A DNA stretch of 64,000 nucleotides, from the NCBI RefSeq assembly GCF_000463015.1, contig NC_022234.1:62001-126000 (forward strand), read 5' to 3'. Shown one piece after another: positions 42,946 to 51,534 of the stretch; position 1 is the first letter of the stretch, and every line of letters begins with the position of its first letter. The DNA is from Variovorax paradoxus B4. Lineage in GTDB: Bacteria > Pseudomonadota > Gammaproteobacteria > Burkholderiales > Burkholderiaceae_C. The notes below the pieces were generated by a model. It worked only from the letters and a program-made list of their open reading frames with translations. It searched no databases and had not been told where the DNA came from. A program made the translations under genes and the position numbers.

Positions 42946-44096
42946 TGCTTCTCCATCGCCCGGGCGATGATTTCCTTCATCACCTCGTTGGCGCCGCCGT
43001 AGATGCGGCCCACGCGCACGTCGGCATAGAGCCGCGCGATCGGGTATTCGTTCATGAAGCCGTAGCCACCATGCAGCTGCAGGCATTCGTCGACGATGCG
43101 GCAGCAGGCGTCGGTGGTCCACCACTTGGCCATGGCGGCCGTCGGCACGTCGAGCTCGCCGCGCATCAGGCGCGCGATGCAGTCGTCCACGAAGGCGCGC
43201 GCCACCTGCGCCTGCGTCTCGCACTCGGCCAGCTTGAAGCGGGTGTTCTGCATCTTCAAGAGCGGTTGGCCGAACACCTGGCGGTCGCGCACGTATTCCA
43301 GCGTATCGCCGATCGCGCGCTTCATGGTCGCCACCGCGCCGACCGCGATCAGCAGGCGCTCGCGCGGCAGCTGCTGCATGAGCTGGGCGAAGCCGCGGCC
43401 CTCTTCGCCGCCCAGCAGGCTGTCGGCCGGCACGCGCACGTCGTCGAAGAACAGCTCGGTGGTGTCCAGCGTCTTCTGGCCCATCTTGTCGAGCAGCGGT
43501 CCGCGGCGGAAACCCGGCGTGCCTTCGGTCTCGACCATCAGCAGAGAAATGCCCTTGCCGCCGGCCGCCGCATCGGTCTTGGCCGCGACGCAGACCAGGC
43601 CCGCGTGCATGCCGTTGGTGATGAAGGTCTTGCTGCCGCTGATGCGCCAGTGGTCGCCGTCGCGCCGTGCCTGCGCCTTGATGCGCTGCAGGTCGGTGCC
43701 TGCGCCGGGCTCGGTCATTGCGATGGCCGCCACCAGCTCGCCGCTGGCCATGCGCGGCAGCCAGCGCTGCTTCTGCGCTTCCGTGCCGTAGGCCAGCAGG
43801 TAGTGGGCGACGATGCCGCTGTGCACGTTGTTGCTGAAGCTCTGCGCCATGGCGCGCATCTGCTCCTCGCAGATCACCGCCTCGTGCAGGAAGCTGCCGC
43901 CGCCGCCGCCGTAGGCCTCGGGGATGCTGGCGCACAGCAGGCCGGCCCGGCCGGCCTTCGTCCAGATCTCGCGGTCGGCGTGGTGCTGCGCGCGCCATCG
44001 CGGTTCATGCGGCACGCACTCGCGCTCGAAGAAGCGGCGTGCGCTGGCGCGCAGCATCTCGAGTTCTTCATTCATCCACGGCCGGGTGACGTTCAT
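42942..44096 (-). CDS. acyl-CoA dehydrogenase (LCAD-like)
   Basis: A 384-residue FAD acyl-CoA dehydrogenase. MTEPGAGTDLQ (flavin and substrate strand), GSKTFITNGMHAGLVCVAAKT and the C-terminal QLHGGYGFMNEYPIARLYADVRVGRIYGGANEVMKEII are diagnostic and most like long-chain-specific enzymes. By eye, the helix-G position that carries the catalytic Glu in LCAD/isovaleryl enzymes reads WTTDACC, so Asp may be the base. It introduces the first double bond of beta-oxidation and needs electron-transfer flavoprotein from elsewhere. Confidence 0.9.
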   Translation of the reverse strand: MNVTRPWMNEELEMLRASARRFFERECVPHEPRWRAQHHADREIWTKAGRAGLLCASIPEAYGGGGGSFLHEAVICEEQMRAMAQSFSNNVHSGIVAHYLLAYGTEAQKQRWLPRMASGELVAAIAMTEPGAGTDLQRIKAQARRDGDHWRISGSKTFITNGMHAGLVCVAAKTDAAAGGKGISLLMVETEGTPGFRRGPLLDKMGQKTLDTTELFFDDVRVPADSLLGGEEGRGFAQLMQQLPRERLLIAVGAVATMKRAIGDTLEYVRDRQVFGQPLLKMQNTRFKLAECETQAQVARAFVDDCIARLMRGELDVPTAAMAKWWTTDACCRIVDECLQLHGGYGFMNEYPIARLYADVRVGRIYGGANEVMKEIIARAMEKQ

Positions 44097-44154
44097 ATGG
44101 AAACCTCCGCGCTGCGCGCTGCGGTGCTGTTCGCCTTGGGAGCGGCCCGGCGGC

Positions 44155-44991
44155 TCACGGCCGGCCGCCCCCGCAGACCAGCACCTGGCCGCTCACGTAG
44201 TTCGACTCCGGAATGCAGAACAGGTAGACCGCGCCCGCCGCCTCCTGCGGCGTGCCGCCGCGGCCGAGCGGAATCAGCGCCTCGGCATTCTTGAGGATCT
44301 GCGGGTTGACGCCGACCTTGATCTGCCGGCCCTCGATGTCGATGCTCGCGCCCGCGCTGGCATCGGCTTCGGTCAGCCGGGTCTTGATCAGGCCGAAGGC
44401 GACGCTGTTGACCGTGACCTTGTAGCGGCCCCATTCCTTGGCCATGGCCTTGGTCAGGCCGTTGATGCCGGCCTTGGCGGCTGCGTAGTTGGCCTGGCCC
44501 GCGTTGCCGTACACGCCCGAGGTGGACGAGATATTGACCACCTTGCGGAACACTTCACGGCCTTCGTCGGCCTCGCGCTTGGCCGCGTCGCGGATGAAGT
44601 TCGAGGCCGCGCGCAGGATGCGGAAGGGCGCGGTCAGGTGCACGGCCAGCATCGCCTCCCACTGCTCGTCGCTCATCTTCTGCACCACGTTGTCCCAGGT
44701 GTAGCCGGCATTGTTGACGACGATGTCCAGGCCGCCATAGCTGTCGACCGCGGTGCGCACGAAGCGGTCGGCAAAGCCGGCGTCCGTCACGCTGCCGGCG
44801 CAGGCGATGGCGCTGCCGCCCGCGGCCACGATGTCATTGACGGTCTGCGCGGCCGGTTCGGCGTCGAGGTCGTTGATGACCACGCGCGCGCCGTCGCTCG
44901 CCAGTTTGAGCGCAATCTCGCGCCCGATGCCGCGGCCGGAGCCGGAGACGATGGCCACCTTGCCTTCGAGTTTCCTGTTGCTGCTGTTCAC
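44155..44991 (-). CDS. SDR oxidoreductase (3-hydroxyacyl-CoA dehydrogenase-like)
   Basis: A 278-residue classical short-chain dehydrogenase starting at GTG with GAGGAG upstream. VSGSGRGIGREIA is the NAD(P) loop, NNAG is at about 93-96, and the catalytic Ser and Tyr-Lys lie in NISSTSGVYGNAGQANYAAAKAG. A roughly 30-residue insertion before the C-terminus (DIEGRQIKVGVNPQILKNAEALI) resembles 17beta-HSD4-like hydroxyacyl dehydrogenases. It fits the third step of the beta-oxidation round. Confidence 0.85.
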   Translation of the reverse strand: MNSSNRKLEGKVAIVSGSGRGIGREIALKLASDGARVVINDLDAEPAAQTVNDIVAAGGSAIACAGSVTDAGFADRFVRTAVDSYGGLDIVVNNAGYTWDNVVQKMSDEQWEAMLAVHLTAPFRILRAASNFIRDAAKREADEGREVFRKVVNISSTSGVYGNAGQANYAAAKAGINGLTKAMAKEWGRYKVTVNSVAFGLIKTRLTEADASAGASIDIEGRQIKVGVNPQILKNAEALIPLGRGGTPQEAAGAVYLFCIPESNYVSGQVLVCGGGRP

Positions 44992-45013
44992 GTGTTGTCT
45001 CCTCGGGGGTGTG

Positions 45014-45460
45014 TCAGGGCCAGGCGACGAGTGCCTCGGCGCTCAGTTTGGCGATGCCTTCGTGGTTGGCCGTCATGAGCTTCAGCCGCACGCTGCGCCG
45101 GCCCTCGTGCTCGAACTTCTCGGCCACCGTGCCGGTGCAGCGGATGCGTTCGCCCACATGGGTGATGGCGGCAAAGCGCAGGTCGAGCGAACGGATCGCC
45201 GACTGAGGCACCCAGTGGGTCAGCAGCCGCGCGAGCCAGGCCGCCGACAGCATGCCGTGCGCGAACACGTCGGGCATGCCGGCAGATTTCGCGAAGTCGA
45301 TGTCGACGTGGATCGGGTTGTGGTCGCCCGAGGCGCCGCAGTAGAGCGCCAGGTCGAGCCGGCGGATCGGCGGCAATTCGAGCGGGGGCAGGGCGTCGCC
45401 GGGCTGCAGTGCATTCCAGTCGGGAAAGGTGGCGGTCGTCATCGTGAGGCTTCCGGTCAT
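45014..45460 (-). CDS. MaoC-like hydratase, C-terminal-type subunit
   Basis: A 148-residue hot-dog-fold protein with the R-hydratase motif: YCGASGDHNPIHVDIDFAKSAGMPDVFAHGML has the catalytic D-x-x-x-x-H dyad and the oxyanion glycine. It overlaps the preceding MaoC-N gene in an ATGA arrangement. That makes it one half of a heteromeric enoyl-CoA hydratase, as in the ChsH1/H2-type or HTD2-like enzymes of steroid and long-chain pathways. Confidence 0.87.
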   Translation of the reverse strand: MTGSLTMTTATFPDWNALQPGDALPPLELPPIRRLDLALYCGASGDHNPIHVDIDFAKSAGMPDVFAHGMLSAAWLARLLTHWVPQSAIRSLDLRFAAITHVGERIRCTGTVAEKFEHEGRRSVRLKLMTANHEGIAKLSAEALVAWP

Positions 45461-45900
45461 GGATTGCGCACCACGGTCACGCAGCGCAGCTCGGCCACGA
45501 GTTCGCCCTGCTGGTTGCTGACACGGGTCTTGCGCACGACGAACTCGAGCGCGCCGTTCTTCTTGTCGTAGATGTCGTCGATGCGCTGGCAGAACGTGAG
45601 CATGTCGCCCGCATAGGCCATCGCGTGGTAGCTGAAGCCCTGCTCGCCGTGCAGCAGGCTGCGGTAGTCCATGCCGAGCAGCTCGCGAATGGCAGCTGGG
45701 TTGGGCGCCTCCATCTCCAGGCAGAAGAGAAAGGTGGGCGGCACCGGCAGGCCCGGGTGCCCCGCATCGCGCGCGGCGGCCTCGTCGATGTAGATCGGGT
45801 CCGTCTGGCCCGTGGCCTTGGCGAAGAAGCGCAGGCGGCCTTTCTCCGCTTCCGCCTGGAAGGGCGGGAGCGTGTGGCCGATGTGGCGGCGGTCGATCAT
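45457..45900 (-). CDS. MaoC-like hydratase, N-terminal-domain-type subunit
   Basis: A 147-residue protein of the MaoC_dehydrat_N/FAS1-DH type: KGRLRFFAKATGQTDPIYIDEAAARDAGHPGLPVPPTFLFCLEM. Such domains usually lack the catalytic dyad (here TDPIYIDE, with no histidine) and bind the CoA ester beside a catalytic MaoC partner. The partner is the next gene. The ATG directly follows the TGA of the upstream thiolase. Confidence 0.85.
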   Translation of the reverse strand: MIDRRHIGHTLPPFQAEAEKGRLRFFAKATGQTDPIYIDEAAARDAGHPGLPVPPTFLFCLEMEAPNPAAIRELLGMDYRSLLHGEQGFSYHAMAYAGDMLTFCQRIDDIYDKKNGALEFVVRKTRVSNQQGELVAELRCVTVVRNP

Positions 45901-47094
45901 TCAGGTCGCCTGGTAGAGCGTCACCACGCAGGCACCACCCAGGCCCAGGTTGTGCTGCAGCGCGAGGCGCGCGCCTTCCACCTGGCGCTGCTCGGCCTGG
46001 CCGCGCAGCTGCCACACCAGTTCCGCGCATTGCGCAAGGCCGGTGGCGCCGAGCGGATGGCCTTTCGAGAGCAGGCCGCCCGACGGGTTGGTCACCACGC
46101 GCCCGCCATAGGTGTTGTCGCCCTCGACGATGAAGCGCTCGGCCGTGCCCTCGGGCGTGAGGCCCAGCGCCTCGTAGGTGATGAGCTCGTTGGCGGTGAA
46201 GCAGTCGTGCAGCTCCACCACGTCGAGCTCCTCGGGGCCGATGCCGGCGTCTTCGTACACCTGGCGGGCCGCGGCGGCGGTCATGTCATAGCCGACCAGC
46301 TTGCGCATGTCCCTGCTCTCGAAGGTGGAGGCCGTGTCGGTGGTCATGGTCTGCGCGGCGATCACCACGCGCATGTCGAGGCCGTGCTTCTGCGCGAACT
46401 CGGCCGAGCAGACGATGGCCGCGGCTGCGCCGCAGGTGGGCGGGCAGCACTGGAAGCGCGTGAGCGGATCGAACACCAGCGGCGAGGCCATCACCTCGTC
46501 CAGCGTCAGCGTCTGGCGGAACACCGCGAGCGGGTTGCGCGCGGCATGCTGGCGCGCCTTCACCGAGATGCGGCCGAAGGTGTCGCGGCGGATGCCGTGC
46601 TGCGCCATGTAGTCGCGGCCCGCGCCGCCGAAGAACTGCGCGGCGCGCGGCGCTTCGGGCACGTAGCCCTGCTTTTCGGCCATCACCTCGGCGAAGCGCG
46701 CCATCGGCGAGGGGCGGTCGTCATAGGCGCCCTTGAGCGCGCCGGGCTGCATCTGCTCGAAGCCGAGCGCGATCGCGCATTCCACCATGCCGCTTTCGAC
46801 CGCCTGGCGCGCGAGGAACAGCGCGCTGGAGCCGGTGGAGCAGTTGTTGTTGAGGTTGAAGACCGGAATGCCGCTCAAGCCGACGCCGTAGATGGCGGCC
46901 TGCCCCGCGGTGGAGTCGCCGTAGACATAGCCGACGTAGGCCTGCTGCACCAGCGCGTAGTCGACGCCGGCATCGTCGAGCGCGAGCTTCGCGGCGCGCG
47001 CACCCATCACGGTGTAAGGGTCGCTGGCACCGGGCTTGGTGAAGGGGATCATGCCCACGCCGACCACATGGACGGGGCGCTGCATACGTGTCAT
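45901..47094 (-). CDS. SCP-X-type thiolase
   Basis: A 397-residue thiolase of the sterol-carrier-protein-X branch. The nucleophile is C85 in NNNCSTGSSALF, and the base is in the C-terminal SKGHPLGATGLAQ. The insertion TLTLDEVMASPLVFDPLTRFQCCPPTCGAAA is characteristic of SCP-X thiolases, which cleave 2-methyl-branched 3-oxoacyl-CoAs of sterol side chains. ATG 47094 has AGGAG in front. It completes the oxidation round begun by the ACAD, MaoC and SDR genes. Confidence 0.88.
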   Translation of the reverse strand: MTRMQRPVHVVGVGMIPFTKPGASDPYTVMGARAAKLALDDAGVDYALVQQAYVGYVYGDSTAGQAAIYGVGLSGIPVFNLNNNCSTGSSALFLARQAVESGMVECAIALGFEQMQPGALKGAYDDRPSPMARFAEVMAEKQGYVPEAPRAAQFFGGAGRDYMAQHGIRRDTFGRISVKARQHAARNPLAVFRQTLTLDEVMASPLVFDPLTRFQCCPPTCGAAAAIVCSAEFAQKHGLDMRVVIAAQTMTTDTASTFESRDMRKLVGYDMTAAAARQVYEDAGIGPEELDVVELHDCFTANELITYEALGLTPEGTAERFIVEGDNTYGGRVVTNPSGGLLSKGHPLGATGLAQCAELVWQLRGQAEQRQVEGARLALQHNLGLGGACVVTLYQAT

Positions 47095-47220
47095 GGAAAC
47101 TCCTGTGCGGGACGCGGTGACGATGGAATGAAGTCTCCGCCGGTGCGCAGGCTTCGGCAATCGCGGATCGGCCCAAAACGATTGGCCGAAACGCTCAGTG
47201 GGGCACCCTCGGCGCTGCGC

Positions 47221-47655
47221 TCATGCGATATCGCGGTAGCGGAAGGTGCCCATCGCGCGCGCCGCCACGTCGCCGCTGGCGTCCGTGACGGTGGCTTCGC
47301 AAAAACACACCGAGCGGCCGCCGCCGGTGGCGCGCCCTTGCGCCTGCAGCAGCCCGCCCGCGGGCCGCATGAAGGCGATGTGCATGTCGACGGTGACAAC
47401 CTCGCGTGCATAGTCGATGCGCGAGAGCGCGGCATGCGCCATGGCGCTGTCGAGCAGGGTCATCAGCACGCCGCCATGGCCGCTCGCGTGGTTGTTCAGC
47501 AGTTCGGGGCGCAGCGCCACCGACACCAGGGATTCGCCGCCTTGGGCGCGCTCGACCCGCAGGCCCAGGTGCTCGGAGAAGGGCACATGGCGCTGCGGTC
47601 CGCTGCGCGGCCGGTCATCGCCTCCTTGCGGCGCGCTCGCGAGGTGCAGGCTCAT
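47221..47655 (-). CDS. PaaI-family hot-dog thioesterase
   Basis: A 144-residue protein with the PaaI/HotDog_ACOT pattern NHASGHGGVLMTLLDSAMAHAAL, the helix that carries the catalytic acid (D67 region) and the HGG oxyanion loop. It hydrolyses acyl- or aryl-CoA esters and may recycle CoA from dead-end intermediates. Its start overlaps the end of the DECR-like gene. A gap of 126 bases separates it from the SCP-X thiolase gene, possibly with an internal promoter. Confidence 0.85.
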   Translation of the reverse strand: MSLHLASAPQGGDDRPRSGPQRHVPFSEHLGLRVERAQGGESLVSVALRPELLNNHASGHGGVLMTLLDSAMAHAALSRIDYAREVVTVDMHIAFMRPAGGLLQAQGRATGGGRSVCFCEATVTDASGDVAARAMGTFRYRDIA

Positions 47656-48491
47656 GACGCGGACTCCCGCTTCGACGCGGCAGCCGCCGCCGTGAAGTCG
47701 CGCGGCCCGGTCAACGCAAGTCCGCCGTCCACGGGAATGACGGCGCCCGTGATGTAGGAGCCCCAGTCGCTCGCGAGCATCATCGCCATGCGGCTGATGT
47801 CCTCGATGCGGCCCAGGCGCTTGAGCGGCACGCGCTGGGCCATCGCGGCCATCGTGTCGTCGGTCGGCGCGAGGCGCTTCAGGCCTTCGGTGTCGGCGAT
47901 TGGCCCGGGCACGATGGAGTTGATGCGGATGCCCTGCGGCCCCCACTCCAGCGCCAGCACCTGCGTCAGCATGTCGACCCCGGCCTTGGCCGCGCACACA
48001 TGGGCCTGGAAAGGCGTGGGCGTGAAGGCCTGGCCGGCCGAGATCTGGATCACGCAGGCACCGGGCCGGCGCAGGTGCGCATGCGCGAGCCGCGCGACGT
48101 TGAAGCTGCCCAGCAGGTCGATGTCGACCACCGTCTTGAAGGCATTGGGCGACATGTCGAGTGCACTCGCGAGAAAGTTGCCCGCGGCGCCCGAGACCAG
48201 CACGTCGATGGGGCCGAAGCGCTGCGCGCCCTGCGCGAAGGCGCTTTCCAGCGTCTCGGGCTGGCGCACGTCGGCCGGAATGCCCAGCGCCTGCGTGCCG
48301 AGCGCTTCGAGCTGCTGCGCGGCCGTGGCCACCTTGTCGGCCGAGCGGCTGAGCACCGTGAGGCGCGCGCCGGCGCGCGCGAAGGCCTGCGCGATGCCGA
48401 AGTTGATGCCGCTGGAGCCACCGGCCACGGCCACGTGGCGGCCCGAGAAATCGAAGGCGGAAAAATCCATGGTGTTCATCGCTGTGTTCAC
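47652..48491 (-). CDS. SDR, peroxisomal 2,4-dienoyl-CoA reductase-like
   Basis: A 279-residue SDR. GGSSGINFGIAQAF is the cofactor loop. The active site reads ISAGQAFTPTPFQAHVCAAKAGVDMLTQ, with the lysine but without the usual tyrosine, exactly the pattern of DECR2-type dienoyl-CoA reductases. LALEWGPQGIRINSIVPGPI follows. It would reduce conjugated dienoyl-CoA so that unsaturated acids can enter beta-oxidation. The start is GTG 48491, coupled to the Bug gene stop; an ATG four codons on is the alternative. Confidence 0.82.
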   Translation of the reverse strand: MNTAMNTMDFSAFDFSGRHVAVAGGSSGINFGIAQAFARAGARLTVLSRSADKVATAAQQLEALGTQALGIPADVRQPETLESAFAQGAQRFGPIDVLVSGAAGNFLASALDMSPNAFKTVVDIDLLGSFNVARLAHAHLRRPGACVIQISAGQAFTPTPFQAHVCAAKAGVDMLTQVLALEWGPQGIRINSIVPGPIADTEGLKRLAPTDDTMAAMAQRVPLKRLGRIEDISRMAMMLASDWGSYITGAVIPVDGGLALTGPRDFTAAAAASKRESAS

Positions 48492-49468
48492 TCCGGCTTG
48501 AAGCCGATCTCGGCCAGCATCTTGCGATCGCGCTCGAACTGCGCACGGGCGTAGTCGGCATAGCTCTCGCCGGTCATCAGCTTGGGCTGCATGTCGAACA
48601 GCTCCAGCTGCTGGAGGTAGGCCGGGTCTGCCGCAGCCTTGACGAAGGCCGCGTGCAGCCTGGCGGCGATCTTCGGATCGAGGTTCTTCGGCGCCACCAG
48701 TCCCACCGGCGACTCGATCACCATGTCGTGGCCCAGTTCCTTCACGGTCGGCGCGTCGTAGCGCTTCAGGCGCTCGGCGGTGAAGGTGGCGAGCAGGCGC
48801 ACCTTGCCGCCCTGCACCTGGGGCCCGAAGCCGGGGTCGCCATAGACGTCGAGATGGCGGCCGATCACCGCCTGGAAGGCCTCGCTGCCGCCCTTGTAGG
48901 GCACCAGGTTGAAGGAGGTGCCCGCCTGCCTGGCGAGCCGCTCGGCGTAGATGCGGTTGATGCTGATCGCACCGACGTTGCCCCAGCTGACGGCGCCGGG
49001 GCGCTTCCTGGCGTCGGCCAGCAGCTCGGGCAGCGTCTTCCAGGGCGCGTCGGTGGCCACCACGATGCCGGTGGTGAGGCCGGCCAGCCCGATCAGGTAG
49101 CTGAAGTCCTTGAGCGGGTCCCAGCTCACCTTCTGCACCAGCGGCGCGCGGATCACGGAGTTGTGCATCACCGCGATCGTGTAGCCGTCGGCTTCGTTCA
49201 TGGTCGCCAGCGATGCGGTGCCGGTGACGCCGCCCGCGCCCGGCTTGTGCATCAGCACGATGGGCTGGCCCAGGTCCCTGGAGGCGGCCTCGGCCAGCGT
49301 GCGGAAGATCGGGTCGAAGGAGCCGCCCGGCGGAAACGGCAGCACGAGCTGGATCGGCTTGCTCGGATACGGGTCGGCGGCGAAGGCCGGCGCGGCTGCG
49401 CTGGCGCCGAGGGCGATCAGTGCGCCGAGCGCGGCGCGCCGGCTGAGCGGGCGGAAGCTGCGGTTCAT
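48488..49468 (-). CDS. Bug-family solute receptor in acyl-CoA cluster
   Basis: A 326-residue Bug/TctC receptor with a twin-arginine-like leader (LSRRAALGALIALGASAAAPAFA). Family loops IQLVLPFPPGGSFDPIFRTLAEAA and KPGAGGVTGTASLATMNEADGYT are present. It sits between a thioesterase gene and the DECR-like gene and is coupled to the latter. It is the second receptor of the cluster, which suggests two related ligands or two uptake conditions. Confidence 0.87.
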   Translation of the reverse strand: MNRSFRPLSRRAALGALIALGASAAAPAFAADPYPSKPIQLVLPFPPGGSFDPIFRTLAEAASRDLGQPIVLMHKPGAGGVTGTASLATMNEADGYTIAVMHNSVIRAPLVQKVSWDPLKDFSYLIGLAGLTTGIVVATDAPWKTLPELLADARKRPGAVSWGNVGAISINRIYAERLARQAGTSFNLVPYKGGSEAFQAVIGRHLDVYGDPGFGPQVQGGKVRLLATFTAERLKRYDAPTVKELGHDMVIESPVGLVAPKNLDPKIAARLHAAFVKAAADPAYLQQLELFDMQPKLMTGESYADYARAQFERDRKMLAEIGFKPE

Positions 49469-49514
49469 GGTGTCGTGTCTCCTGTCGTTTGAAATTGGCG
49501 GTGGCGCATGCGGC

Positions 49515-49934
49515 TCAGGCGGCCTGCGGCAGCGGCAGGTAGCGAAACGATCCCTGCGCTTGCGCGACCAGGCGGCCGGCCTCGTCGCTGACCGTGGCGC
49601 GGCACCAGGCCACGCTGGCGTCGTGCTGCACCACCTCACCGTCGGCGGTGAGCCGGCCGCGGCCCGGCGCGTGGAAGCTGGTGTTGAGGTTGAGCGTGAC
49701 GGCGGTGCGCGCAAAGTCGAACAGCGACACCGCCGCGCTTGCCATGGCCACGTCGAGCAGCGTGACCACCACACCGCCGTGCACCGCGCCGATGACGTTG
49801 CCGAGCTCGGGCCGCGCGTCGATGACGAGGCGCGCGCGGCCGCCTTCGGAGAACTCGCGGCGCGCATCCAGCAGCCGCATGAACGGCACCTGGCCGAACA
49901 GGTTTCGGTGGTCCGCGCCGATGACGGGTTGCAT
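49515..49934 (-). CDS. PaaI-family hot-dog thioesterase, second copy
   Basis: A 139-residue hot-dog protein. VIGAVHGGVVVTLLDVAMASAAVSLFDF is the catalytic helix with HGG loop and Asp, and the ending AQAQGSFRYLPL is typical of the PaaI group. It shares the fold and probable role of the thioesterase at 47221, with clear sequence divergence. The ATG overlaps the stop of the acyl-CoA synthetase gene (TGATG). A CoA-ester hydrolase acting as an overflow valve is the likely role. Confidence 0.85.
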   Translation of the reverse strand: MQPVIGADHRNLFGQVPFMRLLDARREFSEGGRARLVIDARPELGNVIGAVHGGVVVTLLDVAMASAAVSLFDFARTAVTLNLNTSFHAPGRGRLTADGEVVQHDASVAWCRATVSDEAGRLVAQAQGSFRYLPLPQAA

Positions 49935-51436
49935 CACGCCTGCAGCCGCTCGCGCAGCACGTTCTTCAGCACCTTGCCCGCGGCCGACAGCGGCAGCTCG
50001 CGCAGGAAGCTGATGCCGCGGGGGCACTTGTAGCCGGCCAGGCGCTCGCGGCACCAGGCGCGCAGTTCATCTGCGTCGGCACGCGCATCGTCGGCCAGCA
50101 CCACCACCGCATGTACCGCCTCGCCCCAGCGCGCATCGGGCACGCCGATGACCGCCGCCTGCCGCACCTGCGGATGGCTGCGCAGTGCGGCCTCCACCTC
50201 GGCGCAGTAGACGTTCTCGCCGCCGCTGATGATCATGTCCTTGAGGCGGTCGACGATGAACAGGTGGCCGTCGGGCAGCATGCGGCCCGCGTCGCCGGTG
50301 CGCAGCCAGCCGTCCCGCAGCGCGGCGGCCGTGGCCTCGGGGTTGCGCCAGTAGCCCTGCATCACCATCGGCCCGCGCGCCAGCACTTCGCCGACTTCAC
50401 CGCGCGGCAGTTCGCGGCCGCTCTCGTCCGCGATGATGATCTCGGCGCCCAGGCCGGCGCGGCCGACCGAGTTCAGCCGGCCGAGCGCGCGCGCCTCCGG
50501 CCGGTGGTTCGAAGGCAGGTTGATGCACACGGCGCCTGCGGTTTCGGTGAGGCCGTAGGCCTGGAAGAACTCGGCATGCGGCCAGGCGGCCAGCGCGCGG
50601 TCGAGCAGGTCGGGCGGCATCGGCGCCGCACCGAAGGCGATGCGCGTGAGGCTGCGCACGCGCCCGGGCGTGAACGCCGGATCGTCGAGCAGCGACTGCA
50701 GCATGCTCGGCACCACGACGATGTCGCCGATGCGGTGCTCCTCGATCGCGTCGATGACCGCGGCGGGCCGGAACTGCGCCATCGTCACGCAGCCGCCGCC
50801 GACGATCAACTGGCCCACCAGGCGGCCGAGCCCGGCGACATGGAACAGCGGCGCCACCAGCAGCGAGATGGAATCGGGCGCGTTGTTGAGCTCGGCGCCG
50901 CGCGTCATCGATGCGGTCCAGAAATTGGCGTGACTCAGCATCACGCCCTTGGAGCGGCCGGTGGTGCCGCCGGTGTAGAGGATGGCGGCGAGCGCGTCGC
51001 CGCCGGTGCGCGTGTCGGGCAAGGGTTCCAGCGCCGAGCCTTCGTCTTCGAGCGCATCCAGCTGTGCAAGTGCGGGCCCATCGGCCGGTGCCAGCGCCCG
51101 CAGGCTTTCGTGCACGAGCAGCAGCGAAGCTTCGCTGTCCTGCAGCGCATGCGCGAGTTCCGGCGTGCTCCAGCGGATGTTCAAGGGACAGGCGACGGCG
51201 CCGAGCCACCAGCACGCGAGGATGGCCCGCACCAGCTGGTCGCTGTTGGGCGCGAGCAGCGCCACACGGTCGCCGCGCGCAATGCCGCGCCGGGCCAGCG
51301 CGGCCGCCTGGCGCGCGATGCCGTCCGCCATCTGCGCATGCGTCTGGCGGCGCACGCCGGCGTCGCCCACGTGGGTGAGGGCCGCCATGCCGGGGTTGCG
51401 CTGGAGCGCGCGATGCAGGCCTTGGGTCAGGTACAC
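49934..51436 (-). CDS. acyl-CoA synthetase, second copy
   Basis: A 500-residue ANL CoA ligase. The P-loop is LYTGGTTGRSKGVML, and QAYGLTETAGAVCINLPS is the adenylate-binding part. LRTGDAGRMLPDGHLFIVDRLKDMIISGGENVYCAEVE is the hinge region, and the catalytic Lys lies in LSAAGKVLKNVLRERL. GTG 51436 is chosen because the similarity begins there (VYLTQGLHRAL), although its ribosome site is weak; a longer frame reaches 51589. It is the first enzyme gene after the AraC regulator and may activate the primary substrate. Confidence 0.88.
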   Translation of the reverse strand: MYLTQGLHRALQRNPGMAALTHVGDAGVRRQTHAQMADGIARQAAALARRGIARGDRVALLAPNSDQLVRAILACWWLGAVACPLNIRWSTPELAHALQDSEASLLLVHESLRALAPADGPALAQLDALEDEGSALEPLPDTRTGGDALAAILYTGGTTGRSKGVMLSHANFWTASMTRGAELNNAPDSISLLVAPLFHVAGLGRLVGQLIVGGGCVTMAQFRPAAVIDAIEEHRIGDIVVVPSMLQSLLDDPAFTPGRVRSLTRIAFGAAPMPPDLLDRALAAWPHAEFFQAYGLTETAGAVCINLPSNHRPEARALGRLNSVGRAGLGAEIIIADESGRELPRGEVGEVLARGPMVMQGYWRNPEATAAALRDGWLRTGDAGRMLPDGHLFIVDRLKDMIISGGENVYCAEVEAALRSHPQVRQAAVIGVPDARWGEAVHAVVVLADDARADADELRAWCRERLAGYKCPRGISFLRELPLSAAGKVLKNVLRERLQA

Positions 51437-51534
51437 GATGGAGCCACCGACGGGTAACGAAGATGCGGCACAGCTTAGGCCGCACCGCGCGCCGCACCCA
51501 TGGCGGGAAGCGCCAAAGGGCTTGGCGAAACCGC

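Noticed and set aside
37997..47757. Long + strand frames opposite the acyl-CoA cluster
   Set aside because: Same reason: shadows of conserved leftward genes with clear active-site motifs; composition typical of antisense translation.
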